Below the pieces are notes generated by a model. The model made no database searches. It had not been told where the DNA came from and was given only the letters and a program-made list of their open reading frames with translations. This document shows, in pieces, positions 55,339 to 64,000 of a stretch of DNA of 64,000 nucleotides. Every line of letters begins with the position of its first letter. The first letter of the stretch is position 1. The position numbers and the translations under genes were made by a program. Source of the stretch: Desulfoscipio gibsoniae DSM 7213 (lineage in GTDB: Bacteria > Bacillota > Desulfotomaculia > Desulfotomaculales > Desulfallaceae); contig NC_021184.1 in assembly GCF_000233715.2 (NCBI RefSeq), positions 496,001-560,000 of the forward strand, read 5' to 3'.

Positions 55339-55818
55339 TTGAGCAGCAATATCGATATATACGAATTTATACTGGATAATATTCGGAAGATTGTTGTACC
55401 TGAAGAGCTCATTACCTTAGAACTGTCTATATCCAGGTTTGAGCTTTTAGCCTTAATGCTCTCCGAGAAGCATCAAACTGTCACCATGAGCAACCTGGCC
55501 CAGGGTATGTCTGTGCCTATGAGTACAGCCACCGGGATTGTCGACCGCCTGGTTAAAAAAGGACTGTTAAAAAGAGGCAGGAGTGAAGAAGATCGTAGGG
55601 TCGTGACCGTATCCCTAACGGACAACGGCAAAACTTTAGTTGAGGATTTAAAAAAACATTTCCATGATTTTCTTAACAGGATACGAAGTCTAATCACCAA
55701 AGAAGAATTTGATATGGCTGTGCAATTAATTCGAAAAGTAGTTCTGGGATTCCAAAAAAGTGAAACGAACTCCGATAAAAAACCGGGCCAATACAGAAGA
55801 AACATCGAAATAGAATAA
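55339..55818 (+). CDS. MarR-family transcriptional regulator
   Basis: 159 aa, TTG start with GAGGTG upstream. Winged helix: TMSNLAQGMSVPMSTATGIV, DRLVKKGLLKRGRSEEDRRV and VTVSLTDNGK, the standard MarR recognition helix and wing. Located 117 bp upstream of the ArsA-like gene, with a palindrome in between; it probably regulates itself and that operon. Ligand unknown. Confidence 0.92.
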   Translation: MSSNIDIYEFILDNIRKIVVPEELITLELSISRFELLALMLSEKHQTVTMSNLAQGMSVPMSTATGIVDRLVKKGLLKRGRSEEDRRVVTVSLTDNGKTLVEDLKKHFHDFLNRIRSLITKEEFDMAVQLIRKVVLGFQKSETNSDKKPGQYRRNIEIE

Positions 55819-55855
55819 TAAGTGAATTACGCAATGCAATTTTTTTCTAAATATA

Positions 55856-55870
55856 TTTCGTAATACGAAA
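55856..55870. promoter_or_regulatory. Palindrome TTTCGT-AAT-ACGAAA, likely MarR operator
   Basis: Perfect inverted repeat with 6-bp arms and 3-bp centre, 65 bp before the ArsA-like start. Related ACGAAA/TTACG half-sites occur around it (TTACGCAATG, TCGTAAG). Confidence 0.5.
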
Positions 55871-55935
55871 TAATTATTTATCGTAAGTTATGATGTGCGT
55901 AATAATCGAGCTTAAAATTTAGGGGGAGTGCTAAA

Positions 55936-57123
55936 ATGAGGGTTATTCTTTACACAGGAAAAGGCGGTGTCGGCAAGACCAGTTTGGCCGCAGCAACAGC
56001 TATCGCTTCCGCTGCGTCGGGAAAAAGAACAATTGTGGTCAGCACGGATGCCGCATACAGCCTTGGAGATTCTTTTGACCTGGGATTAAACGATGAGCCG
56101 GTCAAAATACGAGAGAACTTATGGGCCCAGGAAATAAGCGCCCTGTTCAGCGCGGAGAAGAGTTGGGGTAAGGTGCAGGAGTACCTTTCGGCACTGCTCA
56201 TATCTCAAAACATAAAAGACATTACTGAGGAGGAACTGGTTGTTTTCCCGGGTTTGGAAGAACTGTTTAGCATGCTTGAAATCCTTAACCATTGCAGGGA
56301 AGGGAAATACGATGTTTTGATTGTTGACTGCGCCCCCACGGGCGAAACCCTCAGGTTGCTTAGTTTTCCCGAGGTCCTTAAGTGGTGGCTGGAAAAGATA
56401 TTCCCGGTTGAAAAACTCCTACTTAAAATAGCCCGCCCCATATCCAAGCCGTTGTTTGGAGTACCCCTGCCGGGTGATGATACCATGGACAGTATTGCGG
56501 AGTTGTTTCAACAACTCAGGGAAATGCACGAGGTGTTGACCGACCAGGAGGTGACTTCCGTCAGGATCGTGGTAAATCCCGAGAAAATGGTCATCAGGGA
56601 AGCCGAAAGGAGCTTCATGTATTTGAACTTGTATGGTTTCAATACCGACGCCGTGATCGTTAACCGGTTGCTGCCTTCGGTGAACCTGGGACAGTATTTC
56701 GAAAAATGGGGAGAAATACACCATACCTACCTCCGGTACATCAAAGACCAGTTCAACCCGGTGCCTATTTTCACAGTGCCGTTGTTCATGGAGGAAGTTA
56801 CGGGTTTTGAAGCCCTTGAAATAATGGGCAGAGAGTGTTTTGGAGAAAATCCTCCCGAACAGTTCTTTTTCCACGGGCAATCACAGAAGATAAGCCAGAC
56901 TGTTGACGGATATGTATTGGAAATGGCGCTGCCCTTTGTGGAGAAAGGGGCTATCTCACTGTCCCAGAAGGGAGATGAACTTACCGTCAGGGTGGGCGAT
57001 TACAAGCGAAATGTGTTTTTGCCCCGTAAACTTCTGGGACGGGACGCAATAGGGGCAAAACTGGAGGACGATGCACTGAAAATAAGGTTTGGGGGTGTAA
57101 AAAATGACAAACAGAGACTGTGA
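55936..57123 (+). CDS. ArsA/Get3-family ATPase
   Basis: 395 aa. Deviant Walker A GKGGVGKTS at about 8-16, switch I DAAYSLGDSFD, switch II DCAPTGETLR, A-loop around VVNPEKMVIREAER; the C-terminal 75 residues (VLEMALPFVEKG, LTVRVGDYKR, LPRKL) are an HSP20-like ArsA-associated fold. The metal-binding cysteines of true ArsA are absent and no ArsB lies nearby, so arsenite export is unlikely; membrane-protein or cofactor handling is more plausible. Overlaps the next small gene. Confidence 0.88.
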   Translation: MRVILYTGKGGVGKTSLAAATAIASAASGKRTIVVSTDAAYSLGDSFDLGLNDEPVKIRENLWAQEISALFSAEKSWGKVQEYLSALLISQNIKDITEEELVVFPGLEELFSMLEILNHCREGKYDVLIVDCAPTGETLRLLSFPEVLKWWLEKIFPVEKLLLKIARPISKPLFGVPLPGDDTMDSIAELFQQLREMHEVLTDQEVTSVRIVVNPEKMVIREAERSFMYLNLYGFNTDAVIVNRLLPSVNLGQYFEKWGEIHHTYLRYIKDQFNPVPIFTVPLFMEEVTGFEALEIMGRECFGENPPEQFFFHGQSQKISQTVDGYVLEMALPFVEKGAISLSQKGDELTVRVGDYKRNVFLPRKLLGRDAIGAKLEDDALKIRFGGVKNDKQRL

Positions 57124-57334
57124 AGCCTGCCCGGTTAAAGAACTACAAAAAATTCACCGGCTGGTTGAAAAAAGAGTCCTTGAAAAACTGCCCGAAGAAA
57201 TGCGGGAGCCACTGCTAGAAGCTAAAAGGCAAATGCGCCTGGCGTTACGGGGTTTGATCGGGCATGTGTTTGAGGAGAAAAAAGCCTGTAATGAGAAGCA
57301 TCCGGTTGAATCACGCCGTATAGATTTAGACTGA
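57104..57334 (+). CDS. Small Cys-containing protein coupled to the ArsA-like gene
   Basis: 76 aa, GGGGGTG before the ATG, which lies 20 bp inside the ArsA-like gene. N-terminal CEACPV, then an amphipathic helix (RLVEKRVLEKLPEEMREPLL) and a basic helix RQMRLALRGLIGHV. Not recognised; the overlap suggests it works with the ATPase. Confidence 0.7.
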   Translation: MTNRDCEACPVKELQKIHRLVEKRVLEKLPEEMREPLLEAKRQMRLALRGLIGHVFEEKKACNEKHPVESRRIDLD

Positions 57335-57567
57335 AATAAAAAATCATTCGTTGGGAGTTGTGATTGCCATTTCGATTGGACTTTTGTATCTGATTGGTGG
57401 GAAAAAAGCTTTCAATAGAATACAAAACCCTGTTTAACACCGTTTCCCGCTCCGGGCGTAGATATGGTAAGCCGGGGGCTAAGCAGATGCCGGGGGATTC
57501 TAAAGGTGTCCAGGTGCCGTAGTCTGCCAAGATGCACTGTATTTAACTGGAGTGAGGAGGTATTTAC

Positions 57568-58230
57568 TTGAAAGTTTTTGTGTCTTTTATTCTCGTTGCA
57601 TTCTTGGTTCATGTGTTCCTTTACTGGGTTTTTAGGAGTGCTAAAATAAGTGAGCCTACAGAAACCCAGAGACTTAACTGCTATTTGTCTGAATACGATT
57701 TTGATGAAAGGCACAATATTGTTATTCAGTCTTCGCCGGAGAAGGTATTTGAAGCTATTTACAATTTAGACATGAGCAAATCCAAAGTTATCAAACCCCT
57801 TCTGTCATTGCGAAGCATTCCTTACCGTTTAAGCCCGGACAGAAAACCGGAAAAACAAGAGCCATCAGGGTTATCAATTGAGCAATTGATAAAGAATGGA
57901 GGTTTTTTTCTGCTTGAGGAGATTAAAAATCAGGAGATTGTCATAGGACTGGTGGGGAAATTTTGGCACCTAACCGCGGATATGATCCAATTATCAAACG
58001 TTACCAATTTTACTAATTTTAATCAAACAGGTTATGGCAAAGTTGCCTGGAATTTTTACATAGAACAAAATGCCGATGGTACTGTAACATTGTCAACTGA
58101 GACCAGGATTTTATGCCTGGGGGAACAGGCAAAATCCTCGTTCCGTTTATATTGGGCGGTTATAAGGCCTTATAGCGGTTGGATACGGATTGAAATGTTA
58201 AAGATGATAAAAGAACAAGTGGAAAAATAA
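57568..58230 (+). CDS. Membrane-anchored SRPBCC/START-like protein
   Basis: 220 aa, TTG start with GAGTGAGGAGG upstream. One N-terminal membrane helix (VSFILVAFLVHVFLYWVF), then a soluble domain with HNIVIQSSPEKVFEAIYNLD and a closing strand/helix pattern (TLSTETRILCLGEQAKSSFR, RLYWAVIRPYSGWIRIEML) typical of SRPBCC ligand-binding folds. Ligand unknown. The 233-bp gap before it shows no gene. Confidence 0.6.
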   Translation: MKVFVSFILVAFLVHVFLYWVFRSAKISEPTETQRLNCYLSEYDFDERHNIVIQSSPEKVFEAIYNLDMSKSKVIKPLLSLRSIPYRLSPDRKPEKQEPSGLSIEQLIKNGGFFLLEEIKNQEIVIGLVGKFWHLTADMIQLSNVTNFTNFNQTGYGKVAWNFYIEQNADGTVTLSTETRILCLGEQAKSSFRLYWAVIRPYSGWIRIEMLKMIKEQVEK

Positions 58231-58423
58231 CCAATATGGTTTTAAAGTGGTTGGTACCGATACAAACCTTTGGTATATGTTGCGGGACAAATCGTAAAGC
58301 TGAAAAGCACCCATTGGCTTAGTATGGTTTTATCTGATATGCATCGAGAGTACAAATATAAAGTTTTGTACTGAGAATTATGGTAAAATAAAGGTATTCA
58401 TATTCAAGAAAAAGATCGTGGTG

Positions 58424-58834
58424 ATGAGTTTGTATCGTTTTAAAAAGATAGAACATAACGTCATGGAATATATTCCGTTGCTGATTGAAAAAATGAGAAT
58501 TGACGGGGATATTGTAGCCATTTTTCTTTTTGGGTCATACGCGGAGGGAAAACAGACTCCCGTCAGCGATATTGACCTGGCGGTTCTTGTCGACGGTGAC
58601 TTTCCCCCTAGCCGTTATTTTGAAAAAGAGTTAGAATTGCTTGCCATAATAACATCATTACTTAAAACAGATGAAGTAGATCTGGTAATTCTGAATCATG
58701 CTCCACCAGCCCTTTCTTACCGGATATTGAGTAAGGGGCAATACTCTCTCGTCAATTTATTGGGCAATTCCGTTTGGCGAAAAAGAAATTACCACAATGA
58801 AAAATCAGGCAAGGGATGTTCTCTCTTGGTTTGA
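58424..58834 (+). CDS. MntA-like minimal nucleotidyltransferase
   Basis: 136 aa from the ATG at 58424 (two in-frame GTGs precede it; weak ribosome site). GSYAEGKQTPVSDIDLAVLV is the GSx10DxD active site of minimal nucleotidyltransferases, with a third acidic residue in EVDLVIL. These act as antitoxins that AMPylate the HepT RNase. The HepT partner is not seen on either side, and the last 25 residues (NSVWRKRNYHNEKSG) do not look like the family end, so the 3' part may be frameshifted. Confidence 0.75.
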   Translation: MSLYRFKKIEHNVMEYIPLLIEKMRIDGDIVAIFLFGSYAEGKQTPVSDIDLAVLVDGDFPPSRYFEKELELLAIITSLLKTDEVDLVILNHAPPALSYRILSKGQYSLVNLLGNSVWRKRNYHNEKSGKGCSLLV

Positions 58835-59159
58835 TAATTTGAACCACCCTGTACCGACTTGGTATCTGAAAAATTTTATGTTCAATAGATAATGTGTCAT
58901 TCAAGCCGAAAGCACCTTTTGAGCTTCATTTTTATTTTTAGTTTTCCAGTTCTTTCTTTAGCTCTAATACAGTCTTCATAGATAGTCCGGTAAGAGCAGA
59001 TTCCTCAAACGACGGACCCGGGTTTGAAATTGTAGGAATCTATTCCAGATACAATTCGGTTTTTTATATTTTTTAATCTCTTTCTAATCTTATTCACATT
59101 AAAATTAAAGCTTTGGTGGTTATAATCATGTCATAAACGATTTACTGGAGGGGTTTATT
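58835..59159. other. Intergenic region before the UBA-DUF4342 gene
   Basis: No gene. Minus strand about 58940-59015 encodes a short tail (ESALTGLSMKTVLELKKELE then N and stop), an unidentified relic. A TATAAT box lies about 35 bp before the next start. Confidence 0.4.
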
Positions 59160-59711
59160 ATGGCTACCATTGAACAAGTTGAAAAATTAATAGAAAAGGC
59201 AAACGTTACATACGACGAAGCAAAAACCGCGCTGGAAGCTTCAGGTAACGATCTCCTTGACGCGTTGATCTATTTGGAGCGCAACGGTAAAGTTCAGCCG
59301 CCACCAAACGGCGGTTATTACAATTCAAAGAATCAAGCTGAACCGGAAAAAGAAAGTTTCGGCACCAGCCGGGAAAAGAACACGGAAAACGGTAAAACAT
59401 TTACCGGTATAGTAAATAAATTTTTTAAATGGTGCGGCTACATAATCTCCAAAGGTAATGAAAACTCATTTGAGGTTAGGCGAAATGGCAAATACGTGAT
59501 TGCCGTACCGGTAACTATTCTCGTACTGTTTTTAATCTTTGCTTTTTGGTTTATTGTTCCACTTGTTGTAATTGGTTTGTTTTTTGGCTACCGCTACGTA
59601 TTTAAAGGCCCTGATCTTGAGAAAACAGATGTAAACCGTGTAATGGGCACTGCCGCCGATGCTGCCGAAAACTTGAAAAAAGAAATTATAGAGGGTCGTA
59701 AATCTCAATAG
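59160..59711 (+). CDS. UBA-like plus DUF4342 membrane protein
   Basis: 183 aa; GGAGGGG before the ATG. Residues 1-45 form a UBA/TS-N-like three-helix motif (ATIEQVEKLIEKANVTYDEA, ALEASGNDLLDALIYLE). After a polar linker comes a DUF4342 segment (NENSFEVRRNGKYVIAVPVT) and one or two membrane helices (LVLFLIFAFWFIVPLVVIG). Commonly found next to a two-component system, as here (19 bp before the response regulator). Perhaps a membrane signal modulator. Confidence 0.78.
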   Translation: MATIEQVEKLIEKANVTYDEAKTALEASGNDLLDALIYLERNGKVQPPPNGGYYNSKNQAEPEKESFGTSREKNTENGKTFTGIVNKFFKWCGYIISKGNENSFEVRRNGKYVIAVPVTILVLFLIFAFWFIVPLVVIGLFFGYRYVFKGPDLEKTDVNRVMGTAADAAENLKKEIIEGRKSQ

Positions 59712-59730
59712 AAAATATGCAGGTGAATTT

Positions 59731-60408
59731 ATGAATGAGAAGATTCTCCTCATTGAAGATGAGGAAAAACTAGCCCGGTTTATTGAGATGGAGCTATTAT
59801 ACGAAGGATATAAAGTGGAAAAAGCTTACGACGGCCGAATTGGTTTGGATTTGGCTTTGGCCGGCTCCTTTGACATTGTGATCCTGGACATTATGCTGCC
59901 CGGCTTGAACGGCATGGAGGTACTTCGGCGTATTCGCAGAAGTTCCTCCATGCCGGTTATAATGTTGACTGCCCGTGATACCACCGTGGATAAGGTCACG
60001 GGCTTGGATAGCGGCGCGGATGATTATCTGACCAAACCTTTTGCCATAGAAGAACTGCTGGCGCGAATTCGTAACGCATTGCGGAAAAAAGTGAACGTAA
60101 CGATGGTCAAAAGCTTATCCGCTTGTGGTCTCACCCTGGATATAGAACGACATTTGGCGGCGGTAAACAATGTTGCTATAGAGTTAACCAAAAAGGAATT
60201 TAGCCTGCTGCAATTTCTCCTTGAAAATAAAGGAATTGTTTTAACCCGTGAAACTTTACTGGAGAAAGTATGGGGTTTTGACTATACGGGAGATACAAAT
60301 ACCATAGACGTTTATGTCCGTTATTTACGTTCTAAGATTGATGAACCTTTCGGGATCAAACTTATTCACACCGTCCGTGGAGTGGGGTATGTGATTAGAG
60401 ATGAATGA
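59731..60408 (+). CDS. OmpR-family response regulator
   Basis: 225 aa. Receiver with acidic pocket IEDEEK, phospho-Asp in VILDIMLPG, Lys in TKPFAIEELLAR; C-terminal winged helix ending DVYVRYLRSKID and VRGVGYVI. Overlaps the kinase gene by 8 bp, so the two are a pair. Confidence 0.95.
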   Translation: MNEKILLIEDEEKLARFIEMELLYEGYKVEKAYDGRIGLDLALAGSFDIVILDIMLPGLNGMEVLRRIRRSSSMPVIMLTARDTTVDKVTGLDSGADDYLTKPFAIEELLARIRNALRKKVNVTMVKSLSACGLTLDIERHLAAVNNVAIELTKKEFSLLQFLLENKGIVLTRETLLEKVWGFDYTGDTNTIDVYVRYLRSKIDEPFGIKLIHTVRGVGYVIRDE

Positions 60409-61822
60409 AACTAAAAAGGTTAATTCTTCACTGGTTTTTAAACTTAACACCTGGCATCTATCACAGGTGTTTTTGAGTTTCTTATGGATCAATATTATTA
60501 TGCTCTCGCTCTTTGCAGGAGTGCTTGGATATCGCGCTGAGTCATATTTAGCTAACGCGGCTAAAACAATGGCGGAGCAAGACTACATTATTGAAGAAAA
60601 ACCAGAGGGCGTCAAATTGCCCAAGATATTAAATGTCCCATTCCCGGAACATATGCGGGGAGCAATTCGGCAAGTTATTACCGAGCCCGGTACAGATTCC
60701 TTTGGGGAAAATCTTGACGGCATTAAATACAGGGTTTGGGTTGCTTTGCCTGATCAGGGCTCATATTATGCCGTAGAGTACAACATAGGAGATTACCTGT
60801 CGGTATTCTTGCCGGCTTTATTTGTAACAATGATTTTTGAACTCTTGTTTTTTGCCGGCAGCATTGGTAAAGGAGCAAAAGCGATGAAACGTGCTCTCCA
60901 GCCGATTGCTGATTTAACTCAAAGTGCAAAAAACATCAATACAACCCAAACCGCTCAGCCCATTGCACAACTGCGCGACTTAACAGGAACAATCGATACA
61001 ATAAATGCCACAGATTTGGACACGAGAATATCAATCAGCTCAGATCAAAACGAGTTAAAGGATTTAGCAGGTGCGATAAACGGTATGCTCGACCGCATTA
61101 ACGAAGCATATCGTTCGCAGATACGCTTTGTATCTGATGCTTCCCATGAATTACGTACGCCTATTGCGGTCATCCAGGGATATGCCAATCTCTTGGACCG
61201 ATGGGGAAAGAATGACGAAGAAGCTCTCCAGGAATCCATTGAAGCAATTAAAAGCGAAGCAGACAACATGAAGGACTTGGTGGAACAGTTGCTCTTCCTT
61301 GCCAGAGGTGATAATGATTCGATGCAGCTTAGTATGGAGGAAATTAACCTTAGCGAGCTTGTAGCGGAAATAATGCGTGAAACGGTTATGATAGACCCCA
61401 ATCATGAGTTTAAATCAAAGACTGATAGCAACGTTTATACTATAGGCGATATACAGCTGATCAAACAGGCGATCAGGATATTTATTGACAACAGTGTAAA
61501 GTACACTCCCTATGATGGTGCAATATCTGTCACTACGAGCCGTGACGGTGATTATGCAAAAGTAGTAGTCCAGGACACCGGTATTGGCATTCCTCCCCAG
61601 GATATCCCCCATGTATTCGATAGATTTTTTCGTGCTGATGATTCTCGTGCACGCAAGACAGGCGGCACAGGTCTTGGACTGTCAATCGCTAAATGGATAA
61701 TTGACCGGCACCGGGGAACTGTCGAAATCTTAAGCCGCAAGGACATAGGCACAAGAATAATCATCTCATTGCCGGTAATTGCACCGCCTTCCGCGTGGTC
61801 CAAGCTACAGACTGGAAAATAG
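60401..61822 (+). CDS. Sensor histidine kinase
   Basis: 473 aa. Two membrane helices (about 25-45 and 135-155) around a roughly 90-residue extracellular domain, HAMP-like linker, DHp H-box SDASHELRTPIAVIQGYANL, N-box FIDNSVKYTP, G1 VQDTGIGIP, F-box DRFFRAD and G2 GTGLGLSIA. Envelope sensor; stimulus unknown. The UBA-DUF4342 protein may act with it. Confidence 0.95.
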   Translation: MNETKKVNSSLVFKLNTWHLSQVFLSFLWINIIMLSLFAGVLGYRAESYLANAAKTMAEQDYIIEEKPEGVKLPKILNVPFPEHMRGAIRQVITEPGTDSFGENLDGIKYRVWVALPDQGSYYAVEYNIGDYLSVFLPALFVTMIFELLFFAGSIGKGAKAMKRALQPIADLTQSAKNINTTQTAQPIAQLRDLTGTIDTINATDLDTRISISSDQNELKDLAGAINGMLDRINEAYRSQIRFVSDASHELRTPIAVIQGYANLLDRWGKNDEEALQESIEAIKSEADNMKDLVEQLLFLARGDNDSMQLSMEEINLSELVAEIMRETVMIDPNHEFKSKTDSNVYTIGDIQLIKQAIRIFIDNSVKYTPYDGAISVTTSRDGDYAKVVVQDTGIGIPPQDIPHVFDRFFRADDSRARKTGGTGLGLSIAKWIIDRHRGTVEILSRKDIGTRIIISLPVIAPPSAWSKLQTGK

Positions 61823-61974
61823 AAAAACCATATTTGGAAATTAATTACTGGTATTTTTAAGATGTATTTGATGCCAAGTGGAACAAAAAATATTAGCATT
61901 TTTGGTACATTTGATATTGACGTTTACAACATGATAAAATCCACATAAACGGTCACGAAAAACCCGCACAAATG

Positions 61975-62335
61975 GCCAAATAAAGGAAAATAAAACTCGC
62001 CCCCTTTAAATGGCCATTGACAATTTCCCCTGACCCATCCCCGAAGCCTTGATTCACCACCTGTAAAGCCTTCCTCTTCTTGGATGCGTTCAAAGATACG
62101 GTTAGCGGTGTAACGTTGTTTGGGGGGCATTTAGGTTTTCGATTATCCAATCTCTGATGATTGGTACGTATTGCTCTTTAAGTGGTGTCGGCGGAGGTGT
62201 TTTACGTTTGTAACGTGTAGCTTCTTCTAGCGAACCATAAAGTATTTTGCGGATAGTTGCCGGGAAAGAGCAGTTTCTCTAGATATTTGTCTGATTAACT
62301 TATGTTCCCGGTCAATTTTTATTATAGCGGATGCA
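61975..62335 (-). pseudogene. IS21 IstA transposase relic (N-terminal part)
   Basis: Three frames together read an IstA N-terminus: IDREHKLIRQISRETALSR, then RKILYGSLEEATRYKRKTPP and EQYVPIIRDWIIENLNAP, then RYTANRIFERIQEEEGFTGG with ESRLRGWVRG. Two frameshifts and loss of the catalytic core. It occupies most of the 61.8-62.5 kb gap. Confidence 0.65.
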
Positions 62336-62478
62336 GAGGTCGCGATGACATACTCTTTTTTTGAGTTTTTGGTTTTGTAGGAGACTCAATTATAGTAATA
62401 TATGATATTGATATAGGTTAGCTAGAATCGCCTATATTTTATACTTAAAAAGTTTAGAAAAAGAAAAGGGGTGAATTT

Positions 62479-63138
62479 ATGGCATTAATCTTAATTGTTG
62501 AGGATGAAATGCCTATTAATATTTTAATTAATAGAAATCTAAAACTAGTAGGTCATGAGTGTATATCTGTATACGATGGTGAAGGTGTGCTTGAAATTAT
62601 ACAAAGATACACTTTTGATTTAATATTATTGGATATAATGCTACCTAAAATGAATGGTTATGAAGTTTTAGAGACAGTAAAAGAAATGGACATACCCGTT
62701 ATCTTTCTTACATCAAAGAGTTCTCTTTCAGACCGGGTTAAGGGTCTGACATTAGGTGCTGATGATTATATTGTGAAACCTTTTGAAATGTTAGAGTTAC
62801 AAGCAAGAGTTGAAGCTGTGCTTCGTCGAACAAATAAGGAGCAAAAGTTTTTTGTACTGAATAATGTTCGAGTAGATTTAGATGGTCGACAAGCCTTTCT
62901 TAATAATAAATTGGTTGATATTACACCGCAAGAGTTCGATTTGCTGGTGGTTTTGATTCGAAACCGTAATATTGCTCTTTCACGCGATAAGCTATTGGAG
63001 CTGGCATGGGGTTATGATTTTGAAGGTGACACAAGAACGGTTGATGTTCATATCACAAAGTTAAGAAAAAAACTAGGTTTAGGTAATTACATAAAGACAG
63101 TATACAAATTGGGATATAGACTTGAGGTGTTAGATTGA
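62479..63138 (+). CDS. OmpR-family response regulator
   Basis: 219 aa; AAGGGGTG before the ATG. Receiver with EDEM pocket, phospho-Asp in LILLDIMLPKM, Lys in VKPFEMLELQAR; winged helix with DVHITKLRKKLG and YKLGYRLE. AT-richer than the first regulator, so a separate origin is likely. Overlaps the following kinase start. Confidence 0.95.
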   Translation: MALILIVEDEMPINILINRNLKLVGHECISVYDGEGVLEIIQRYTFDLILLDIMLPKMNGYEVLETVKEMDIPVIFLTSKSSLSDRVKGLTLGADDYIVKPFEMLELQARVEAVLRRTNKEQKFFVLNNVRVDLDGRQAFLNNKLVDITPQEFDLLVVLIRNRNIALSRDKLLELAWGYDFEGDTRTVDVHITKLRKKLGLGNYIKTVYKLGYRLEVLD

Positions 63139-64000
63139 AGTTTAGAACATTTATTGCAACCTTTGCCTTATTTTTAATAGTATTCTTCTCTAGTCTACTT
63201 TTTATTTCAGTTTTTATTATTAACAATCAGATGGATATTATAAAGGAGCGTGGAATAAATGAACATTACTTTATTTCATCATCTTTTGGTAAAGATCTCA
63301 TGGCTATAGTTGACAGGGGAGGGAACTTAGGCGATGCAATAGAGCAGCTTTTTAATTTCTATGCAGAGTATTATCAAAAACAAGGTGTGTATTTAGAATT
63401 ACTTTCCCAAGGAAAAATTATATATAGTAATTTACCAGAACGTTCAAATAAATTAACATCTTATGCTATTGAGCCCGGTATTAGAAAAGCCACTTTTCAA
63501 AATATAGGTGATAGTGTTTATTTTAAGGTCGTTGGAGAGTTGCCGGGAACAGATAATAGATTTAGCATCCAGTATCTTCACGATATTTCTGGCAATTTAA
63601 AAGCATGGCAGACAACACAGCGTATTTTATTGTTGGTTGGCATCATATTTACTATTATTTTAGCTGTAAGCCTTCAATTGATTCTCAATCGTGTCTTTGA
63701 ACCACTAGATATGGTATCTATGGCATCAAGAAAAATTGCTAATGGACAATATGATAATCGTATTATCGTGTCTGGTCGTCATGAACTTGCTGAAATGGCA
63801 GAGAGTTTCAATAACATGGCAGAGGAGATTCAACGTCGTATTACCCAATTAGCAGAGGCGTTTGAGCAGAAACAGCAATTTGTGGATAACTTAGCTCATG
63901 AGATACGTACCCCTCTTACTTCAGTTTATGGGTTTGCTGAGTATATCCAGAAAACCACCATTAGCGATGAGGAAAAAATGTTTGCTGCCAGTTATATTAT
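63135..64000 (+). CDS. Sensor histidine kinase, N-terminal part (runs off window)
   Basis: TTG at 63135, GAGGTG 6 nt upstream, overlapping the regulator stop by 4 bp. About 288 codons seen: membrane helix (FIATFALFLIVFFSSLLF), extracellular domain, second helix (ILLLVGIIFTIILAVSLQL), HAMP (FEPLDMVSMASRKIANGQY) and the H-box NLAHEIRTPLTSVYGFAEYI. The ATPase domain is beyond the window. Confidence 0.93.
   Translation, partial: MKFRTFIATFALFLIVFFSSLLFISVFIINNQMDIIKERGINEHYFISSSFGKDLMAIVDRGGNLGDAIEQLFNFYAEYYQKQGVYLELLSQGKIIYSNLPERSNKLTSYAIEPGIRKATFQNIGDSVYFKVVGELPGTDNRFSIQYLHDISGNLKAWQTTQRILLLVGIIFTIILAVSLQLILNRVFEPLDMVSMASRKIANGQYDNRIIVSGRHELAEMAESFNNMAEEIQRRITQLAEAFEQKQQFVDNLAHEIRTPLTSVYGFAEYIQKTTISDEEKMFAASYI

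Noticed and set aside
1-64000. tRNA or rRNA genes
   Set aside because: No cloverleaf-like or rRNA-like sequence was recognised by eye; a covariance search would be decisive.

Overview
The window looks like a chromosome segment of an anaerobic, acetogenic or syntrophic Firmicute of the Desulfotomaculum/Pelotomaculum kind. This is an inference from gene content: the two core subunits of the CO dehydrogenase/acetyl-CoA synthase, a tungsten-type aldehyde:ferredoxin oxidoreductase, a sigma-54 regulated alcohol/aldehyde operon, strong AGGAGG ribosome binding sites and Gram-positive style promoters. No rRNA or tRNA gene was recognised.

Layout. 1-7.2 kb: the end of a TraB-family gene, then a PAS/PAS/AAA+/Fis sigma-54 activator followed by a probable target operon (membrane transporter, iron alcohol dehydrogenase, aldehyde ferredoxin oxidoreductase) behind a near-consensus -24/-12 promoter and a 14-bp-arm palindrome. 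7.2-13.1 kb: a cupin-XRE regulator, a carboxymuconolactone-decarboxylase-like protein, then acsA and acsB with a terminator. 13.1-24.2 kb: accessory DNA with two aminotransferase-fold proteins (one a MocR regulator), BrnTA and HicAB toxin-antitoxin pairs, a MerR/methyltransferase operon, and many broken genes (GNAT, Fpg, transposases, RseP tail, TetR tail, Phd-type antitoxin).

24.9-55.2 kb: a complete type I-B CRISPR-Cas locus (cas6-cas8b-cas7-cas5-cas3-cas4-cas1-cas2, leader, array). I count 111 repeats of a 30-nt unit, the last one truncated. The array is one array cut into four blocks by three mobile DNAs. (a) A 3.3-kb DDE-transposase/AAA-ATPase transposon sits in a repeat with a 7-bp target duplication. 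(b) A group II intron sits inside a spacer; its reverse transcriptase gene is itself split by a stack of an IS91-like element, a recombinase-in-trio (RIT) element and an IS256-family element (8-bp duplication) lodged in the RIT end. (c) An IS3-family element carries an unusual structured tail. Leader and cas genes lie on the left, so the right end is the oldest part; it ends in a degenerate repeat.

55.2-64 kb: a MarR regulator, an ArsA/Get3-like ATPase with a small Cys-containing partner, an SRPBCC-like membrane-anchored protein, a solitary MntA-like nucleotidyltransferase, a UBA-DUF4342 protein with a two-component system, an IS21 istA relic, and a second two-component system whose kinase runs off the window.
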